Translations under genes and position numbers: made by a program | Source of the DNA: Arthrobacter luteolus NBRC 107841 | GTDB lineage: Bacteria; Actinomycetota; Actinomycetes; Actinomycetales; Micrococcaceae | DNA length: 64,000 nucleotides | Assembly (NCBI RefSeq): GCF_001552075.1 | Contig: NZ_BCQM01000003.1 | Coordinates: 186,001-250,000 of the forward strand | Direction: 5' to 3' | Notes under the pieces: model-generated | The model's input: the letters and a program-made list of their open reading frames with translations, nothing else | What the model was told of the DNA's origin: nothing | Databases searched by the model: none | Shown here: in pieces, positions 7,673 to 15,488 of the stretch | Numbering within the stretch: position 1 is the first letter of the stretch | Layout of the letters: every line of letters starts with the position of its first letter

Positions 7673-9178
7673 TTAGACGGGGGAGATGCTCCACCCGTGC
7701 GTGTTTTGGAAGTCGTACTCATCCGGCTCGGTGACGTCGTCCCTGGGGCTGGGGATCGGCAGGAGCAGGAGCCGGTTCACGGCTTGGGACAGGGCGTCGA
7801 TGGTGTCGTCGTGGGCGCTGTTGGGGAAGTTCTTCGCTTCCTCGATCAGCTCGTCCACGTTCGGCAGCAGCTCCGCCTCGGGCAGGACCACGTTCCAGGA
7901 TTCGGCCAGCGGGGACACCGCCGATGCGCGGGCGTACTTCGACCCCTCCGGCTCGATGGGGATTAGCCCGATCACGGTCTTGCCGAGGGCGTTCATGACT
8001 GCCGGCCCGTTGGCCTTGTCTTCGACGAACTTGGCCACGGCTTGTGGCCACTTCGCGGACATGTCCTTGATGGCCTGACAGGTGGCGGTGAAGTTCAGGC
8101 GTGCCCGGACCTGGTCGAGCAGGTATGCGTGGACGCCGACCCGCAGCCACACCTGCCCGACCACGTAGTCCGAAGACTTGGTGTCCTTGAACGCGAGGTC
8201 CCAGGACTGCACCAGCTCGTGATCGTCACGGCCTATGCCGGGGACGGTGCGGGTGCCGTCCGGGTTCTCCTGCCAGAGCGGGGAGCTGTAGCGCGCCCAC
8301 TCGGCAGGGAACACGCCACCCTCATCGGGGGATGGCCGGCCTTGGTAGAGACTGGCCCACGTACGGGCGCCGGAAGCGATCTTCCGTTTCACCCACTGGA
8401 GGCGGGTTCGCCGGCGGGCGGATTCCATGAACTCGCCCGGCTGCCGGCCAAGCGGGTCCGTTTCGCCTTTCTCGGGGCGGTGGTCCGCTTCGGCGGGAAT
8501 GTTGATGACCTTCCAGTCCTTCCCGTCCTCGGCTGCGAGGAGGCAGCCTGCGAGGTCGTCCGCGTGCCAGCGGGTCAGGATCAGGATCACGGGTGCCCCG
8601 GGTGCGAGGCGGGTGAGCGCGGTGTCTGTCCACCAGTCCCAGGCGCGCTCGCGGTAGACGTCGGAGTCGGCCTGTTCGCGGTCCTTGATGGGGTCGTCGA
8701 TGATGAGCAGGTCCACGGGCCGGCCGGTGAGGGCACCGCCGATACCAGCGGTGTAAACGCCGCCTTCGTGGCCTTCAAGCGACCATTCGTGCTGCGCGGC
8801 AAGATCGGGGCGGACACTGAGCCCGAGTTCTTTGCCGTGGGTGGTGATGTCGTCACGGATAGCGCGACCCCACCGGCGGGCAACATTCGACTCATACGAC
8901 GCGATGGCGATACGCAGGTCATTGTTCTGGGTGAGGCACCAGAGCGGGAAGCGGCGGGACGCCCGCTGCGACTTCCCCTCCTGCGGCGGCATGCTGATGA
9001 TCAGCCGGGAATCCGGGGTGTTGAACGCTTCAACCAGGGCCGCGTCGATCAGGTCCAGCGCCGGCGTCTGCACGGTCTTGTGATCCAGGGCGGCAGCCAT
9101 GTCGCCGGGGGTGGCCCACTTCGGCGGCGCCGGCGGCTCGAACATGCGGGCCGCGGCTTCCCACATGGTCAAGCTCAC
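7673..9178 (-). CDS. Large terminase subunit (TerL)
   Basis: A 501-aa packaging motor. A Walker A-like PPQEGKS lies at residues 64-70 and a Walker B LLIIDD at 157-162. The C-terminal RNase H-fold nuclease is marked by WDLAFKD, FVEDKANG and a late HDDTIDAL acidic site. The start is GTG at 9178 with AGGAGG 5 nt away. It is separated from the small terminase by an HTH gene and a 660-nt region with possible regulatory RNA. Confidence 0.92.
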   Translation of the reverse strand: MSLTMWEAAARMFEPPAPPKWATPGDMAAALDHKTVQTPALDLIDAALVEAFNTPDSRLIISMPPQEGKSQRASRRFPLWCLTQNNDLRIAIASYESNVARRWGRAIRDDITTHGKELGLSVRPDLAAQHEWSLEGHEGGVYTAGIGGALTGRPVDLLIIDDPIKDREQADSDVYRERAWDWWTDTALTRLAPGAPVILILTRWHADDLAGCLLAAEDGKDWKVINIPAEADHRPEKGETDPLGRQPGEFMESARRRTRLQWVKRKIASGARTWASLYQGRPSPDEGGVFPAEWARYSSPLWQENPDGTRTVPGIGRDDHELVQSWDLAFKDTKSSDYVVGQVWLRVGVHAYLLDQVRARLNFTATCQAIKDMSAKWPQAVAKFVEDKANGPAVMNALGKTVIGLIPIEPEGSKYARASAVSPLAESWNVVLPEAELLPNVDELIEEAKNFPNSAHDDTIDALSQAVNRLLLLPIPSPRDDVTEPDEYDFQNTHGWSISPV

Positions 9179-9197
9179 TGGTTCCTCCTGGCTCGGA

Positions 9198-9330
9198 TAT
9201 ACTTCCTGCAGCGATACCTTCGCGGCGCCTATGGCAATGCGTTAGTTGCGGACAACAGATGCCGGCTAGCAGGGCACTCATGTTCAAAGGCTGTTGAGCG
9301 GGTCACCGACGGGTGGCCCGCTTTCCTTTT
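9198..9330 (+). ncRNA. Candidate small RNA with promoter and terminator
   Basis: A perfect-looking -10 TATACT (9198-9203) on the plus strand is followed about 95 nt later by a strong intrinsic terminator (9298-9330). No convincing coding frame lies between. The transcript would start near 9210, run against the TerL leader and be about 120 nt long. I could not fold it into a tRNA. The -35 is unclear. Confidence 0.3.
9298..9330 (+). terminator. Intrinsic terminator, plus strand
   Basis: A 10-bp stem (9298-9307 with 9312-9321) containing one U-G pair that works only on the plus-strand RNA, a short loop, then TTTCCTTTT. No annotated plus-strand gene lies just upstream. Confidence 0.6.
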
Positions 9331-9339
9331 GCCCTGAAG

Positions 9340-9486
9340 TCAGAGGTTCGCTTCGATGTAGGCGTGACCGTCGGGCGTTGTCGTGACGCCCTTCGCCGGA
9401 TTAGCGCAGTCGCAGCCTTCGACCCAGACAGGTGCCGACTGGTCAGGCAGGGCAGAAAGCGCCTTGATCAGCTCTTCAACCGTCAT
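9340..9486 (-). CDS. Small acidic phage protein
   Basis: A 48-aa frame beginning MTVEELIKALSALPDQ, with a CDC motif near the middle. The helical start and codon use look like a real gene. GAGG lies 5 nt upstream of the ATG. It sits between the structured leader element and TerL in the same direction. No family recognised. Confidence 0.6.
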   Translation of the reverse strand: MTVEELIKALSALPDQSAPVWVEGCDCANPAKGVTTTPDGHAYIEANL

Positions 9487-9570
9487 GGAATCCTCGGAAG
9501 TTGTTGACGGCTACTGGCTCGCCCCGCTGGAGTGTGGGTGGGTCGGGGGTTTTCGCCGTCAAGTTTGTTG

Positions 9571-9689
9571 GGTGCTGGCGCGCAGGTCGCGTTCATGGCA
9601 AGGGGCAGAAAGACCCACGGTCGGGGACCCTCGAACGGCCTTCACCGGAAGCGGTGCGCTTCGTGGGTCGGCGTTGACGCGCCAGCGCC
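9571..9689. ncRNA. Nested inverted-repeat element, possible structured leader RNA or packaging site
   Basis: A 12-bp outer stem (9571-9582 with 9678-9689) encloses an 8-bp perfect stem (9612-9619 with 9662-9669), which encloses CACCG/CGGTG closed by four bases and GGTC/GACC closed by three. The minus strand is favoured because a near-consensus leftward promoter (9783-9811) lies upstream; one outer pair is a wobble only in the plus-strand RNA. It could be an RNA leader, or a DNA site for terminase given its place beside terL. Confidence 0.5.
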
Positions 9690-9699
9690 AAGAATGGGG

Positions 9700-9734
9700 G
9701 AGGCCCCGCGGTCATGGGGAATTGGCGGGGCCTC
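9700..9734. terminator. Perfect 10-bp hairpin in the terL leader
   Basis: GAGGCCCCGC (9700-9709) pairs perfectly with GCGGGGCCTC (9725-9734) around a 15-nt loop. It lies about 45 nt after the expected start of the leftward transcript. No T-tract follows, so attenuation or RNA stability is as likely as termination. It shares GGCCCCG with the stems at 16,207 and 26,842. Confidence 0.45.
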
Positions 9735-9782
9735 GTGCGTGTGGGGGCCGGTCTCAGGAGCCACCACTCGCACTATGCCTAC

Positions 9783-9811
9783 AGGCTACGTTGCAGTTTT
9801 CAGACTGTCAA
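9783..9811 (-). promoter_or_regulatory. Leftward promoter ahead of TerL (candidate late promoter)
   Basis: On the minus strand, TTGACA (9811-9806) is followed after exactly 17 nt by TAGCCT (9788-9783). This is the best match to a housekeeping promoter in the structural region. Transcription would begin near 9776, run through the hairpin and nested element, and on into the 48-aa gene and terL. Confidence 0.65.
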
Positions 9812-9836
9812 GCACTGCTTGCTGATACGCCAACTA

Positions 9837-10694
9837 TTAGGCGGCGAGCTGCGAACGCTTGTAGCCAGCGGCCTTCGTTGCGGCCCATAGGTCCCGCACA
9901 TCGGCGATGAGGTAGACGGACCTGCCGTCCCGTGTGCCCGTGGCTACGAGCTTGCCTCGGTTCGCCCAAGATCGGATGGTGGCTTGGGGGAGTGCCTCGC
10001 GGGTGACGGGGTCGGAGAGCATGCGGCTGATCTCTGCCGCGGTGCCGTGCTGCAGCTCGGCTGCGGCAAGTGCGCGTTCCCGCCAGTCACTCACGTCCCA
10101 TTCCTGGCCGCAGGCTCGGCAGTGAGCGTATGGCCTGCCGGTGAGCGCGTACAACGGCTGTCCGCACTCGAAGCCTGCCTCATCCAGGGTGGGGCACATG
10201 CCGGCGAATACCCGCTGCCCGGCCCGGTCGGTGGCGCGGGCGCAAGCGTTCAGGGCGTCGCGGAGTTCGGTGAACAGGTCGCCCGCCCAGGCTTGCCGGC
10301 GGATGAGGTTCAGCTGGGAGACAAGCCACCCGGCGACGGCGGGTGCTTCACCGGCGGGAATGAGTGTGGGGAGGTGGCTGGCCCAGCCGGCGAGGATCAC
10401 GGACAGGGTTTGCGCCTGGTCTAGGGCGTCGAGGTTGGCGGGCTCCGCAGGCGATGTACTGCCGCCGAGTCCGCCAACACTGCCAGCTCCGACGTCGAGC
10501 TTGCACGCACTGGTGCGGATGCTCGACCATGTGCCGGGCACTTCCCGGAGTGCTGCCTCGAGCTGCTCGGTGTGCCGGTGGCAGAGGGTGATGCCGGCGG
10601 GGAGGGGTGCTGTGCAGGTGGGGTGGGTGCATCTGCTCCCGTGGGCACTGTCCGCTACCTGGATGATGGTGCCCTTGATTCGCTGCCCGCTCAT
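9837..10694 (-). CDS. Zinc-finger and MerR-like HTH phage protein
   Basis: A 285-aa protein with an N-terminal Cys/His cluster (CTHPTCTAPL then CHRH), a second cluster in the middle (CGQPLYAL, CRACGQEW) and a C-terminal winged-helix-like region (ATIRSWANRGKLVATG) typical of MerR-type DNA binding. It lies between TerS and TerL, so it may bind DNA in packaging or late regulation. GAGGTGGAG precedes the ATG. Precise role unknown. Confidence 0.6.
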   Translation of the reverse strand: MSGQRIKGTIIQVADSAHGSRCTHPTCTAPLPAGITLCHRHTEQLEAALREVPGTWSSIRTSACKLDVGAGSVGGLGGSTSPAEPANLDALDQAQTLSVILAGWASHLPTLIPAGEAPAVAGWLVSQLNLIRRQAWAGDLFTELRDALNACARATDRAGQRVFAGMCPTLDEAGFECGQPLYALTGRPYAHCRACGQEWDVSDWRERALAAAELQHGTAAEISRMLSDPVTREALPQATIRSWANRGKLVATGTRDGRSVYLIADVRDLWAATKAAGYKRSQLAA

Positions 10695-10757
10695 GCTCCA
10701 CCTCGTATACCCGCCAACACTTCCCAGTCTACCAACTGACAGTAGGCATTTTGGGCA

Positions 10758-11378
10758 TTATTCAGCGGCGAGTGCACGCAATTGTTGGGGCACCACGGTC
10801 TGCACCAGCTTCCACTGCTTCGCCGACAAGTCCAGGGCTTCGAGGATCCCGCGGATCACCCTGGCCACCAGCTCACCCTGGGACTCTGCCAGGCGGACCT
10901 TGCGTTCCTCGATGCCCGCTTTGAGCGCCGCGGTGGTGACCTTGACCAGGTGCTCCCGCTCGCGGAGGTACAGCTGGTACCAGACGGACGGTTCGGCCTT
11001 CATGGTGGTCTTGTCGATCGGCCCCTCCGGGCCGATGCCTTCCTCGTGGGAGACCTTGCCCCACGCCAACGAGTCCGCGTCCAGCTCGGCGACCTTCCCG
11101 CGCAACCACTGCACATGCGCGTAGGTCACACTGATCTCCTCCAGCAGGGCCTTGCCTGGGTCGATATCGGCGTACTTCTCCGTGATCCCCAGCATCCGTA
11201 CAGCCCGGTCAGCTTGTTCCGCCGCCTTCCGCTCGGCCAGCCGACGCTCCGCCGCCTTCTTCGCCTGCGGCGACTTCCCGCCGTGCCGTCCGCAACGCTT
11301 CTGACCCTTCATCGGCGAGGCAGCGCACGGGTTGCCGTCACGCTTACGGGCACCGCATATTGACGCGTTTTTCTTCAC
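10758..11378 (-). CDS. Putative small terminase subunit
   Basis: About 206 aa, with the N-terminal CGARKRDGNPC, a basic KGQKRCGRHGGKSP stretch (HGGxP type) and a long helical C-terminus, as in proteins annotated as small terminase in actinophages. The GTG at 11378 is favoured because it overlaps the upstream TGA (GTGA) and has GGAGG at good distance; the ATG 3 nt earlier is too close. The assignment rests on this motif and on position before terL. Confidence 0.6.
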   Translation of the reverse strand: MKKNASICGARKRDGNPCAASPMKGQKRCGRHGGKSPQAKKAAERRLAERKAAEQADRAVRMLGITEKYADIDPGKALLEEISVTYAHVQWLRGKVAELDADSLAWGKVSHEEGIGPEGPIDKTTMKAEPSVWYQLYLREREHLVKVTTAALKAGIEERKVRLAESQGELVARVIRGILEALDLSAKQWKLVQTVVPQQLRALAAE

Positions 11379-12604
11379 CATTCTCCTCCCACGTATCTGA
11401 GCTCACCAGGCGGCCGGGCGTGTATAGGTACATAAACTATCGCCGCTTCCGGATCGAGCCTCATTTCTTCCGCGGATCCGCTGAATTCACAGTTCATAAA
11501 GCCGACCTTCGGGGGTGTGGAATTCCGTGAGGTCACCCTGACAACGTCAGGGGATTCGAAAGTGCAGCCGCTGAATCGAATCGATGAAGGGTTCCCAACG
11601 AAGGTTATCGTCACATCTCCGGATATGAATCGGCAATCCATAAACTCCAGGTACATTGCTTGGCCCATGAAGGGAGTCACATAAATACTCCCTCCGTCGA
11701 AATCACAGTCGGCAAAGGTGATACCCACCTCGCTCTCTTGCAGTGCGGGCGTTATCTCCAGTTTCCCGCCCTCGAACTCTGCCTCGAGAAACCAGGGATT
11801 GGTGAAGTCGCCCTGGAGGGCCATAACGCCACTCTGCAGTTGGAGCCCCTTGATCATTCCAGTCTCGTGCCAGGAGCAGTCACGCAAAATCAGTTGACCG
11901 CCCCGAACGGCCGCGTCGAGTAGCTCGAACCCCAAGTCAGCCCGCTGAAGTGTCATGGCGCTTCCGCTCCAGCTCCGGTCTGTGCCGGAAAGATCCTTTC
12001 TGATCCGTGACGCAACGATTGACACTGCCTCTGCCGCTGCGCTGGATCCAGGCTCCTCGGATGCTGAGTCCTTGATGAACGAACAAAGAAGGGCGATGCA
12101 CACCTGCTGCTCGTCGAAATTACCAAGGGCTGCCCAGTCATCGGATAGGGAGGCCAGAGAATGCAAGCCGGCCAGCTGCACAGCGCTTCTGTCACTTCCC
12201 AGCTGCTCAGCAGAACGGGCGTAGCGGTTCCGCAGTTCGCCGACCTTCTCAAGATCATGTTTATCCAAGCTCAGATTCAAGGTGTCCTGTGCCACCCGCT
12301 GAGCTTCAGCTGCTGTGTTCTGTGCCTCTTGCGCGAGTCTTTGGGCGTTCTCCGCCGTCTGCTGCTTCCGGTAGGAGAAGAAGATAGTCACCCCTACGAC
12401 GAGGGCGCCAGCTAAGGTGACTGCGTTCCGCGTGATCGAGAAATAAACCTCCTGGTCCAATTGGGATAGCCAGAATTTTTTTCTTCCGGCGGCCTGCCAT
12501 GCGAAGAACCAGAAGCAGGATCCGATGATAGCCAGGGAGAAACCAATGCCGGATAAAAATACGTTGCGCAGCTTCATCGGCTTCCGCTCTTTGGATTTCC
12601 TCAC
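11375..12604 (-). CDS. Membrane-anchored coiled-coil protein with pentapeptide-like repeats
   Basis: A 409-aa protein with two N-terminal membrane segments (about residues 14-35 and 57-76), a coiled coil (AENAQRLAQEAQNTAAEAQ), a helical RYARSAEQLGSDRSAVQLAG segment, then beta-rich repeats with regularly spaced Cys-x-Phe units (FADCDFDGG, FMDCRFISG, FSGCTFES). Similar architecture occurs in actinobacterial pentapeptide-repeat membrane proteins. Its TGA overlaps the GTG of the terminase gene. More AT-rich than neighbours, so it looks acquired. The GTG at 12604 is uncertain; an ATG 27 nt inside is also possible. Confidence 0.6.
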   Translation of the reverse strand: MRKSKERKPMKLRNVFLSGIGFSLAIIGSCFWFFAWQAAGRKKFWLSQLDQEVYFSITRNAVTLAGALVVGVTIFFSYRKQQTAENAQRLAQEAQNTAAEAQRVAQDTLNLSLDKHDLEKVGELRNRYARSAEQLGSDRSAVQLAGLHSLASLSDDWAALGNFDEQQVCIALLCSFIKDSASEEPGSSAAAEAVSIVASRIRKDLSGTDRSWSGSAMTLQRADLGFELLDAAVRGGQLILRDCSWHETGMIKGLQLQSGVMALQGDFTNPWFLEAEFEGGKLEITPALQESEVGITFADCDFDGGSIYVTPFMGQAMYLEFMDCRFISGDVTITFVGNPSSIRFSGCTFESPDVVRVTSRNSTPPKVGFMNCEFSGSAEEMRLDPEAAIVYVPIHARPPGELRYVGGEW

Positions 12605-12613
12605 GCCGAGACT

Positions 12614-12793
12614 CTATCGTACGTGTCGCCCATCATTCGCATGCAACCGCGCCTTCTTTCCCTTGTGAATTAATGACGGCCGTCGGCCGTGACGGTGGTG
12701 GTATCGCCGAATCTTTCGGTAGAAGGCGCGCTCTGCATGCCGTTCCTGCCGCAGCTCTTTGGCAGCCTGGGAGATGTCTTGGGTGAGTGTCAT
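12614..12793 (-). CDS. Small basic phage protein
   Basis: A 59-aa, strongly basic frame (FYRKIRRYHHRHGRRPS in the middle) starting MTLTQDISQAAKELRQE. AAGGGG lies 6 nt upstream of the ATG and the stop lies 9 nt before the membrane protein gene, so the two may be co-transcribed. It could bind nucleic acid, but no family is recognised. A longer overlapping frame exists and is less convincing. Confidence 0.5.
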   Translation of the reverse strand: MTLTQDISQAAKELRQERHAERAFYRKIRRYHHRHGRRPSLIHKGKKARLHANDGRHVR

Positions 12794-12943
12794 GGTTGGC
12801 CCCTTCCGGCAGGATCAGCTTCGCGTCCATCTGCCTGTCGGCGGAACCTGAGTTGCTCCGGCCGTGGACGCCGACCGGCCGCCCGTGGGCCTGTGCAGGA
12901 CCGGTCATGATGGTGGGGCTCCGGTGCACTTCCTGGCCCCACA

Positions 12944-12949
12944 TATGCT
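12944..12949 (+). promoter_or_regulatory. Possible -10 box for the plus-strand membrane gene
   Basis: TATGCT lies about 38 nt before the GTG at 12988. The rest of the 12,794-12,987 interval, between divergent genes, shows no other clear signal. Confidence 0.3.
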
Positions 12950-12987
12950 GGTCTGCGTCATCGTCTGGTTTTTCTTTGGGGGAACGC

Positions 12988-13542
12988 GTGGAAGTGGATA
13001 TGCAGGAGTTCGTGGGGAGCGAGATCTTTTGGGGAGCGCTGGCCGTCATCGTCGCGTTGGCCGGGTCCGTGGGCTCTGCGCTGGCATTCGGAATCACCGC
13101 GTGGCTCCGGCATCGAGAACGGCCGAGTGCGGATTGGGCTGTCGAAATGAATGGCTCTGCCTATTGGGAAGGCTCGCCTGCACGCAGCGGGTACATGCTC
13201 AACGGGCACATTTCCAACGCTGGTGACGGAGAAGCGTTTCGGGTTCGCTTGGAAGCACGTGGGTGCGAAGTCGATCTTTTTACACCATCGTCTGGGGGGA
13301 GGGTCGCTCTCGTATCTCCGGGAGAGCAAGTGCACTTCCGGATCATGGCTCGACTGGATGCTTGGGCGACCGCAAATGTGGAAGTGGTTTGGATCGAACC
13401 GCCCACCCGTCTCCAAAGGGAATCTCGTGTGCCGTTGCACCCGCGACTTCATATGGAACGCCCGGAAGTGACCGAAGACGTGACGAACCCAGAGACTGGC
13501 GTTGTAAGCCAGGTCGTCATAGATCCAGCGACCTACGCGTAG
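12988..13542 (+). CDS. Single-pass membrane protein on the opposite strand
   Basis: A 184-aa protein with one N-terminal membrane helix (about residues 12-35, GALAVIVALAGSVGSALAFG) and a soluble beta-rich domain with NAGDGEAFRVRLEARGC and SPGEQVHFRI, suggesting an Ig-like fold. It runs against the prophage operon and is probably a moron. The GTG at 12988 is chosen for the GGGGGAA upstream; an ATG 12 nt later is possible. Function unknown. Confidence 0.55.
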   Translation: MEVDMQEFVGSEIFWGALAVIVALAGSVGSALAFGITAWLRHRERPSADWAVEMNGSAYWEGSPARSGYMLNGHISNAGDGEAFRVRLEARGCEVDLFTPSSGGRVALVSPGEQVHFRIMARLDAWATANVEVVWIEPPTRLQRESRVPLHPRLHMERPEVTEDVTNPETGVVSQVVIDPATYA

Positions 13543-13642
13543 AAGCTTGCAACCTCTCAACGCGCTCATGTCATTTTCTCCGGTTCTGGGTGGTCTGGGC
13601 AGTCGTCCCGTAGCGGGTGTGGTGCCAGACTGGTTTGGGGTC

Positions 13643-13792
13643 TCAGAGCCGTGGCTCGGAGAACCAGTCGCAGGTGCAGTCCGGTGTGCGGGTGGGCGCC
13701 GGCACAGGTGGGAGAAGGCGGGCGTAAGCGGCTTGCCAGTCCCGCTCCTGGGCGCGCTCGATGCGACGGATGGCCTCGCGTGCGTTACTCAT
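13643..13792 (-). CDS. Small phage protein with CTCDW motif
   Basis: A 49-aa frame: a basic amphipathic helix (MSNAREAIRRIERAQERDW), a Pro-rich linker and a C-terminal CTCDWF. The start overlaps the end of the upstream gene by 8 nt, suggesting coupling; there is no strong ribosome site. Function unknown. Confidence 0.5.
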   Translation of the reverse strand: MSNAREAIRRIERAQERDWQAAYARLLPPVPAPTRTPDCTCDWFSEPRL

Positions 13793-14453
13793 GGGAGCCC
13801 AAAACTGTCGGGTCTTCAGGCACTATTGGATCCGGAAACTTGCTGGCTTCAAACACAGTGTTGAACCATGCCAGAGCCTTCACCAGGCTCATATCCAGTG
13901 GAAGTCCCTCAACAAAGGCCTCATATGCAGGCCGCTTGTCTGGCTGCTGATCGTAGCGAGTGCCGATTATCTCCGCAGCCTCCATCCAGCGATTCGATGG
14001 GCTGATGTAAATGACCCCATCACCACCGGGTGGGACCAGGAAGTCTCTCTTCGCGCCACCGGCTGCGGTCACGAGGATCTCGTGGGCATGACGGTTACGA
14101 AGCCAGGACATCCCGTTGACTATGCATCCGTCCGGGTCAGCATCACGCGCTTCGGTATATATGCGGTTGAGGTGTTTCTTGAGGGCATCGTCCAGTGCAA
14201 TTGCCCACCAAACGCCTTCGACGGCGCCAGTCCAGGAATCGAAAGCGTCCCGGTGTCCAGCACGGCTGATACATGCGGCGAGGGCGGACTTGCTCCAGTG
14301 CATTGCTTGGAGCTGGTCAGGGTCAGGAATTCGAGGAGCTTTCTTGATCCCTTCCCAATAGGGAGCGGCCTGGTGATCCATACTGCGGGCCCGGATGCTG
14401 GCGGTCGGTGCTGGCCGGCGCTGCTGGCGCGGGGTTTCGGAGTGCTCTGTCAT
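13785..14453 (-). CDS. HEPN-like protein (possible RNase)
   Basis: A 222-aa protein. The first 40 residues are basic and disordered; the rest is helical. A RNRHAH segment fits the Rx4H motif of HEPN ribonucleases, preceded by EGVWWAIALDDALKK and a helix with Tyr-Thr-Glu-Ala-Arg, a common HEPN layout. The start is an ATG at 14453 that overlaps the upstream stop (ATGA). HEPN proteins act in toxin-antitoxin and abortive-infection systems; here that is inference from one motif, with no obvious antitoxin beside it. Confidence 0.5.
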   Translation of the reverse strand: MTEHSETPRQQRRPAPTASIRARSMDHQAAPYWEGIKKAPRIPDPDQLQAMHWSKSALAACISRAGHRDAFDSWTGAVEGVWWAIALDDALKKHLNRIYTEARDADPDGCIVNGMSWLRNRHAHEILVTAAGGAKRDFLVPPGGDGVIYISPSNRWMEAAEIIGTRYDQQPDKRPAYEAFVEGLPLDMSLVKALAWFNTVFEASKFPDPIVPEDPTVLGSHE

Positions 14454-14590
14454 TTGCGCATCGTATAGGTTTGGTCCTCGGGGCCGGGCGGTGTCCATCC
14501 GTCGGCGACCAGGGCCGCAGCGGCATCCTGGGTGACGGCGCACCCGTCCGCGAGCCGCGGGGACACCATGACGGTGACAAGCGCACCCAT
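14450..14590 (-). CDS. Small phage protein upstream of the HEPN-like gene
   Basis: A 46-aa frame beginning MGALVTVMVSPRLADGCAV. GGGAGG with a CACCCTG spacer precedes the ATG at 14590, and its TGA overlaps the next ATG, so the HEPN-like gene is probably translated from the same message. Function unknown. Confidence 0.55.
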   Translation of the reverse strand: MGALVTVMVSPRLADGCAVTQDAAAALVADGWTPPGPEDQTYTMRK

Positions 14591-14604
14591 CAGGGTGCCT
14601 CCCG

Positions 14605-14610
14605 TAGACT
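14605..14610 (+). promoter_or_regulatory. TAGACT -10 box for a leaderless gene
   Basis: TAGACT ends 7 nt before the ATG at 14618. It overlaps the ribosome site of the divergent 46-aa gene, so the two may interfere. Confidence 0.5.
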
Positions 14611-14617
14611 CAAGCCC

Positions 14618-15217
14618 ATGTTTCGGGGAATTGTCTTGGGGGAACTTTGGGGAGTAGACGAAGGCGTCTGGGTCCAGCTCTGGTCAGGATTTCTGGGCGC
14701 CGCCATGTCAGCAGGTGTTGCGGCTTGGGTTGCAGTGTCCGTGCTGAAGCGATCGAACAAGCACCAGAAAGCCTTGGCGGATAGGCAACGGGAGATGTCG
14801 GCTATGGCTGACCTGCTTGCGGCAGCCAGCCGGTTTGAGTACACGCCGTTCGATGCCACACACACAGTCATCCTGGAACAGGATGCGGGTTTTCGGGCTG
14901 CGGTATACCGGTGGGGTCTAGAAACGCAAGAGATGACGTTCCTCGGAGAGCTGGACCGCGCCTCGCATGTTCTCACAGCTGGAAGCCTCGCCGCGATTGA
15001 CAAATCCTCGAACGCCTCTGATCGGGGGCTGTGCATATCAACGGTGCAGGAGATGGTATCTGCCCTCACAGAATTCGGACTTGCTTGGTACGCACCCGAC
15101 AAAGGTGACCGCGAGCGATCGGGACGCAGGCTGACCGCGACAATCAACAGACTGCGCAAGCGGCTCGCGGCCGTATTGGATGACGGGCCCCTTGCTACAG
15201 ATACCCCAGCGCTGTAG
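14618..15217 (+). CDS. Single-pass membrane protein on the opposite strand
   Basis: A 199-aa protein with one N-terminal membrane helix (about residues 20-44, LWSGFLGAAMSAGVAAWVAV), then a basic coiled region and a helical cytoplasmic domain. Its ATG fits a leaderless transcript. It runs against the prophage operon and ends 7 nt from the convergent Cys-rich gene. Likely a moron; function unknown. Confidence 0.55.
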   Translation: MFRGIVLGELWGVDEGVWVQLWSGFLGAAMSAGVAAWVAVSVLKRSNKHQKALADRQREMSAMADLLAAASRFEYTPFDATHTVILEQDAGFRAAVYRWGLETQEMTFLGELDRASHVLTAGSLAAIDKSSNASDRGLCISTVQEMVSALTEFGLAWYAPDKGDRERSGRRLTATINRLRKRLAAVLDDGPLATDTPAL

Positions 15218-15224
15218 CCGCGGC

Positions 15225-15488
15225 TCATTCATCCGCCTTCCGGTCGTGGATGGCTTGGACGAGGGCGTGGCCTTCGGGGTCCGCGGCGTAGGTCTCGACC
15301 GCGTGGGCGGCGAGCCACTGTTCCTCGGTGATGGTCTTGCATGTTCCGTCGCATTCCTGCATGGCGCCCGTCCAGCGGGAGCACCATTCGCACAGCTGCG
15401 GTTCGGGCTGACGAGGCGGGGCGGGCTCCCAGCAGGCACCATCGCACCCGGCGCACGCAGGGCCGGCGATGTAGGGGCAGCCGTTCAT
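15225..15488 (-). CDS. Cys-rich small phage protein
   Basis: An 87-aa protein with at least eight Cys in pairs (CAGCDGAC, CEWC, CDGTC) in the first 55 residues, consistent with one or two zinc sites, and a helical C-terminus. It starts in an ATGA overlap with the next gene upstream. Function unknown. Confidence 0.6.
   Translation of the reverse strand: MNGCPYIAGPACAGCDGACWEPAPPRQPEPQLCEWCSRWTGAMQECDGTCKTITEEQWLAAHAVETYAADPEGHALVQAIHDRKADE

Noticed and set aside
9030-9287. 85-aa frame across the terL start
   Set aside because: Arg/Gly-rich shadow of terL in another frame without a ribosome site.
9205-9300. Possible tRNA in the region before terL
   Set aside because: A TTCAAA segment is present, but no acceptor, D-arm or T-arm pairing could be formed.
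9532-9825. 97-aa plus-strand frame
   Set aside because: It runs through the nested inverted repeats and has no ribosome site or leaderless box; low-complexity product.
12633-13097. 154-aa minus-strand frame overlapping the 59-aa gene
   Set aside because: Disordered, overlaps two better-supported genes and lacks a convincing start.
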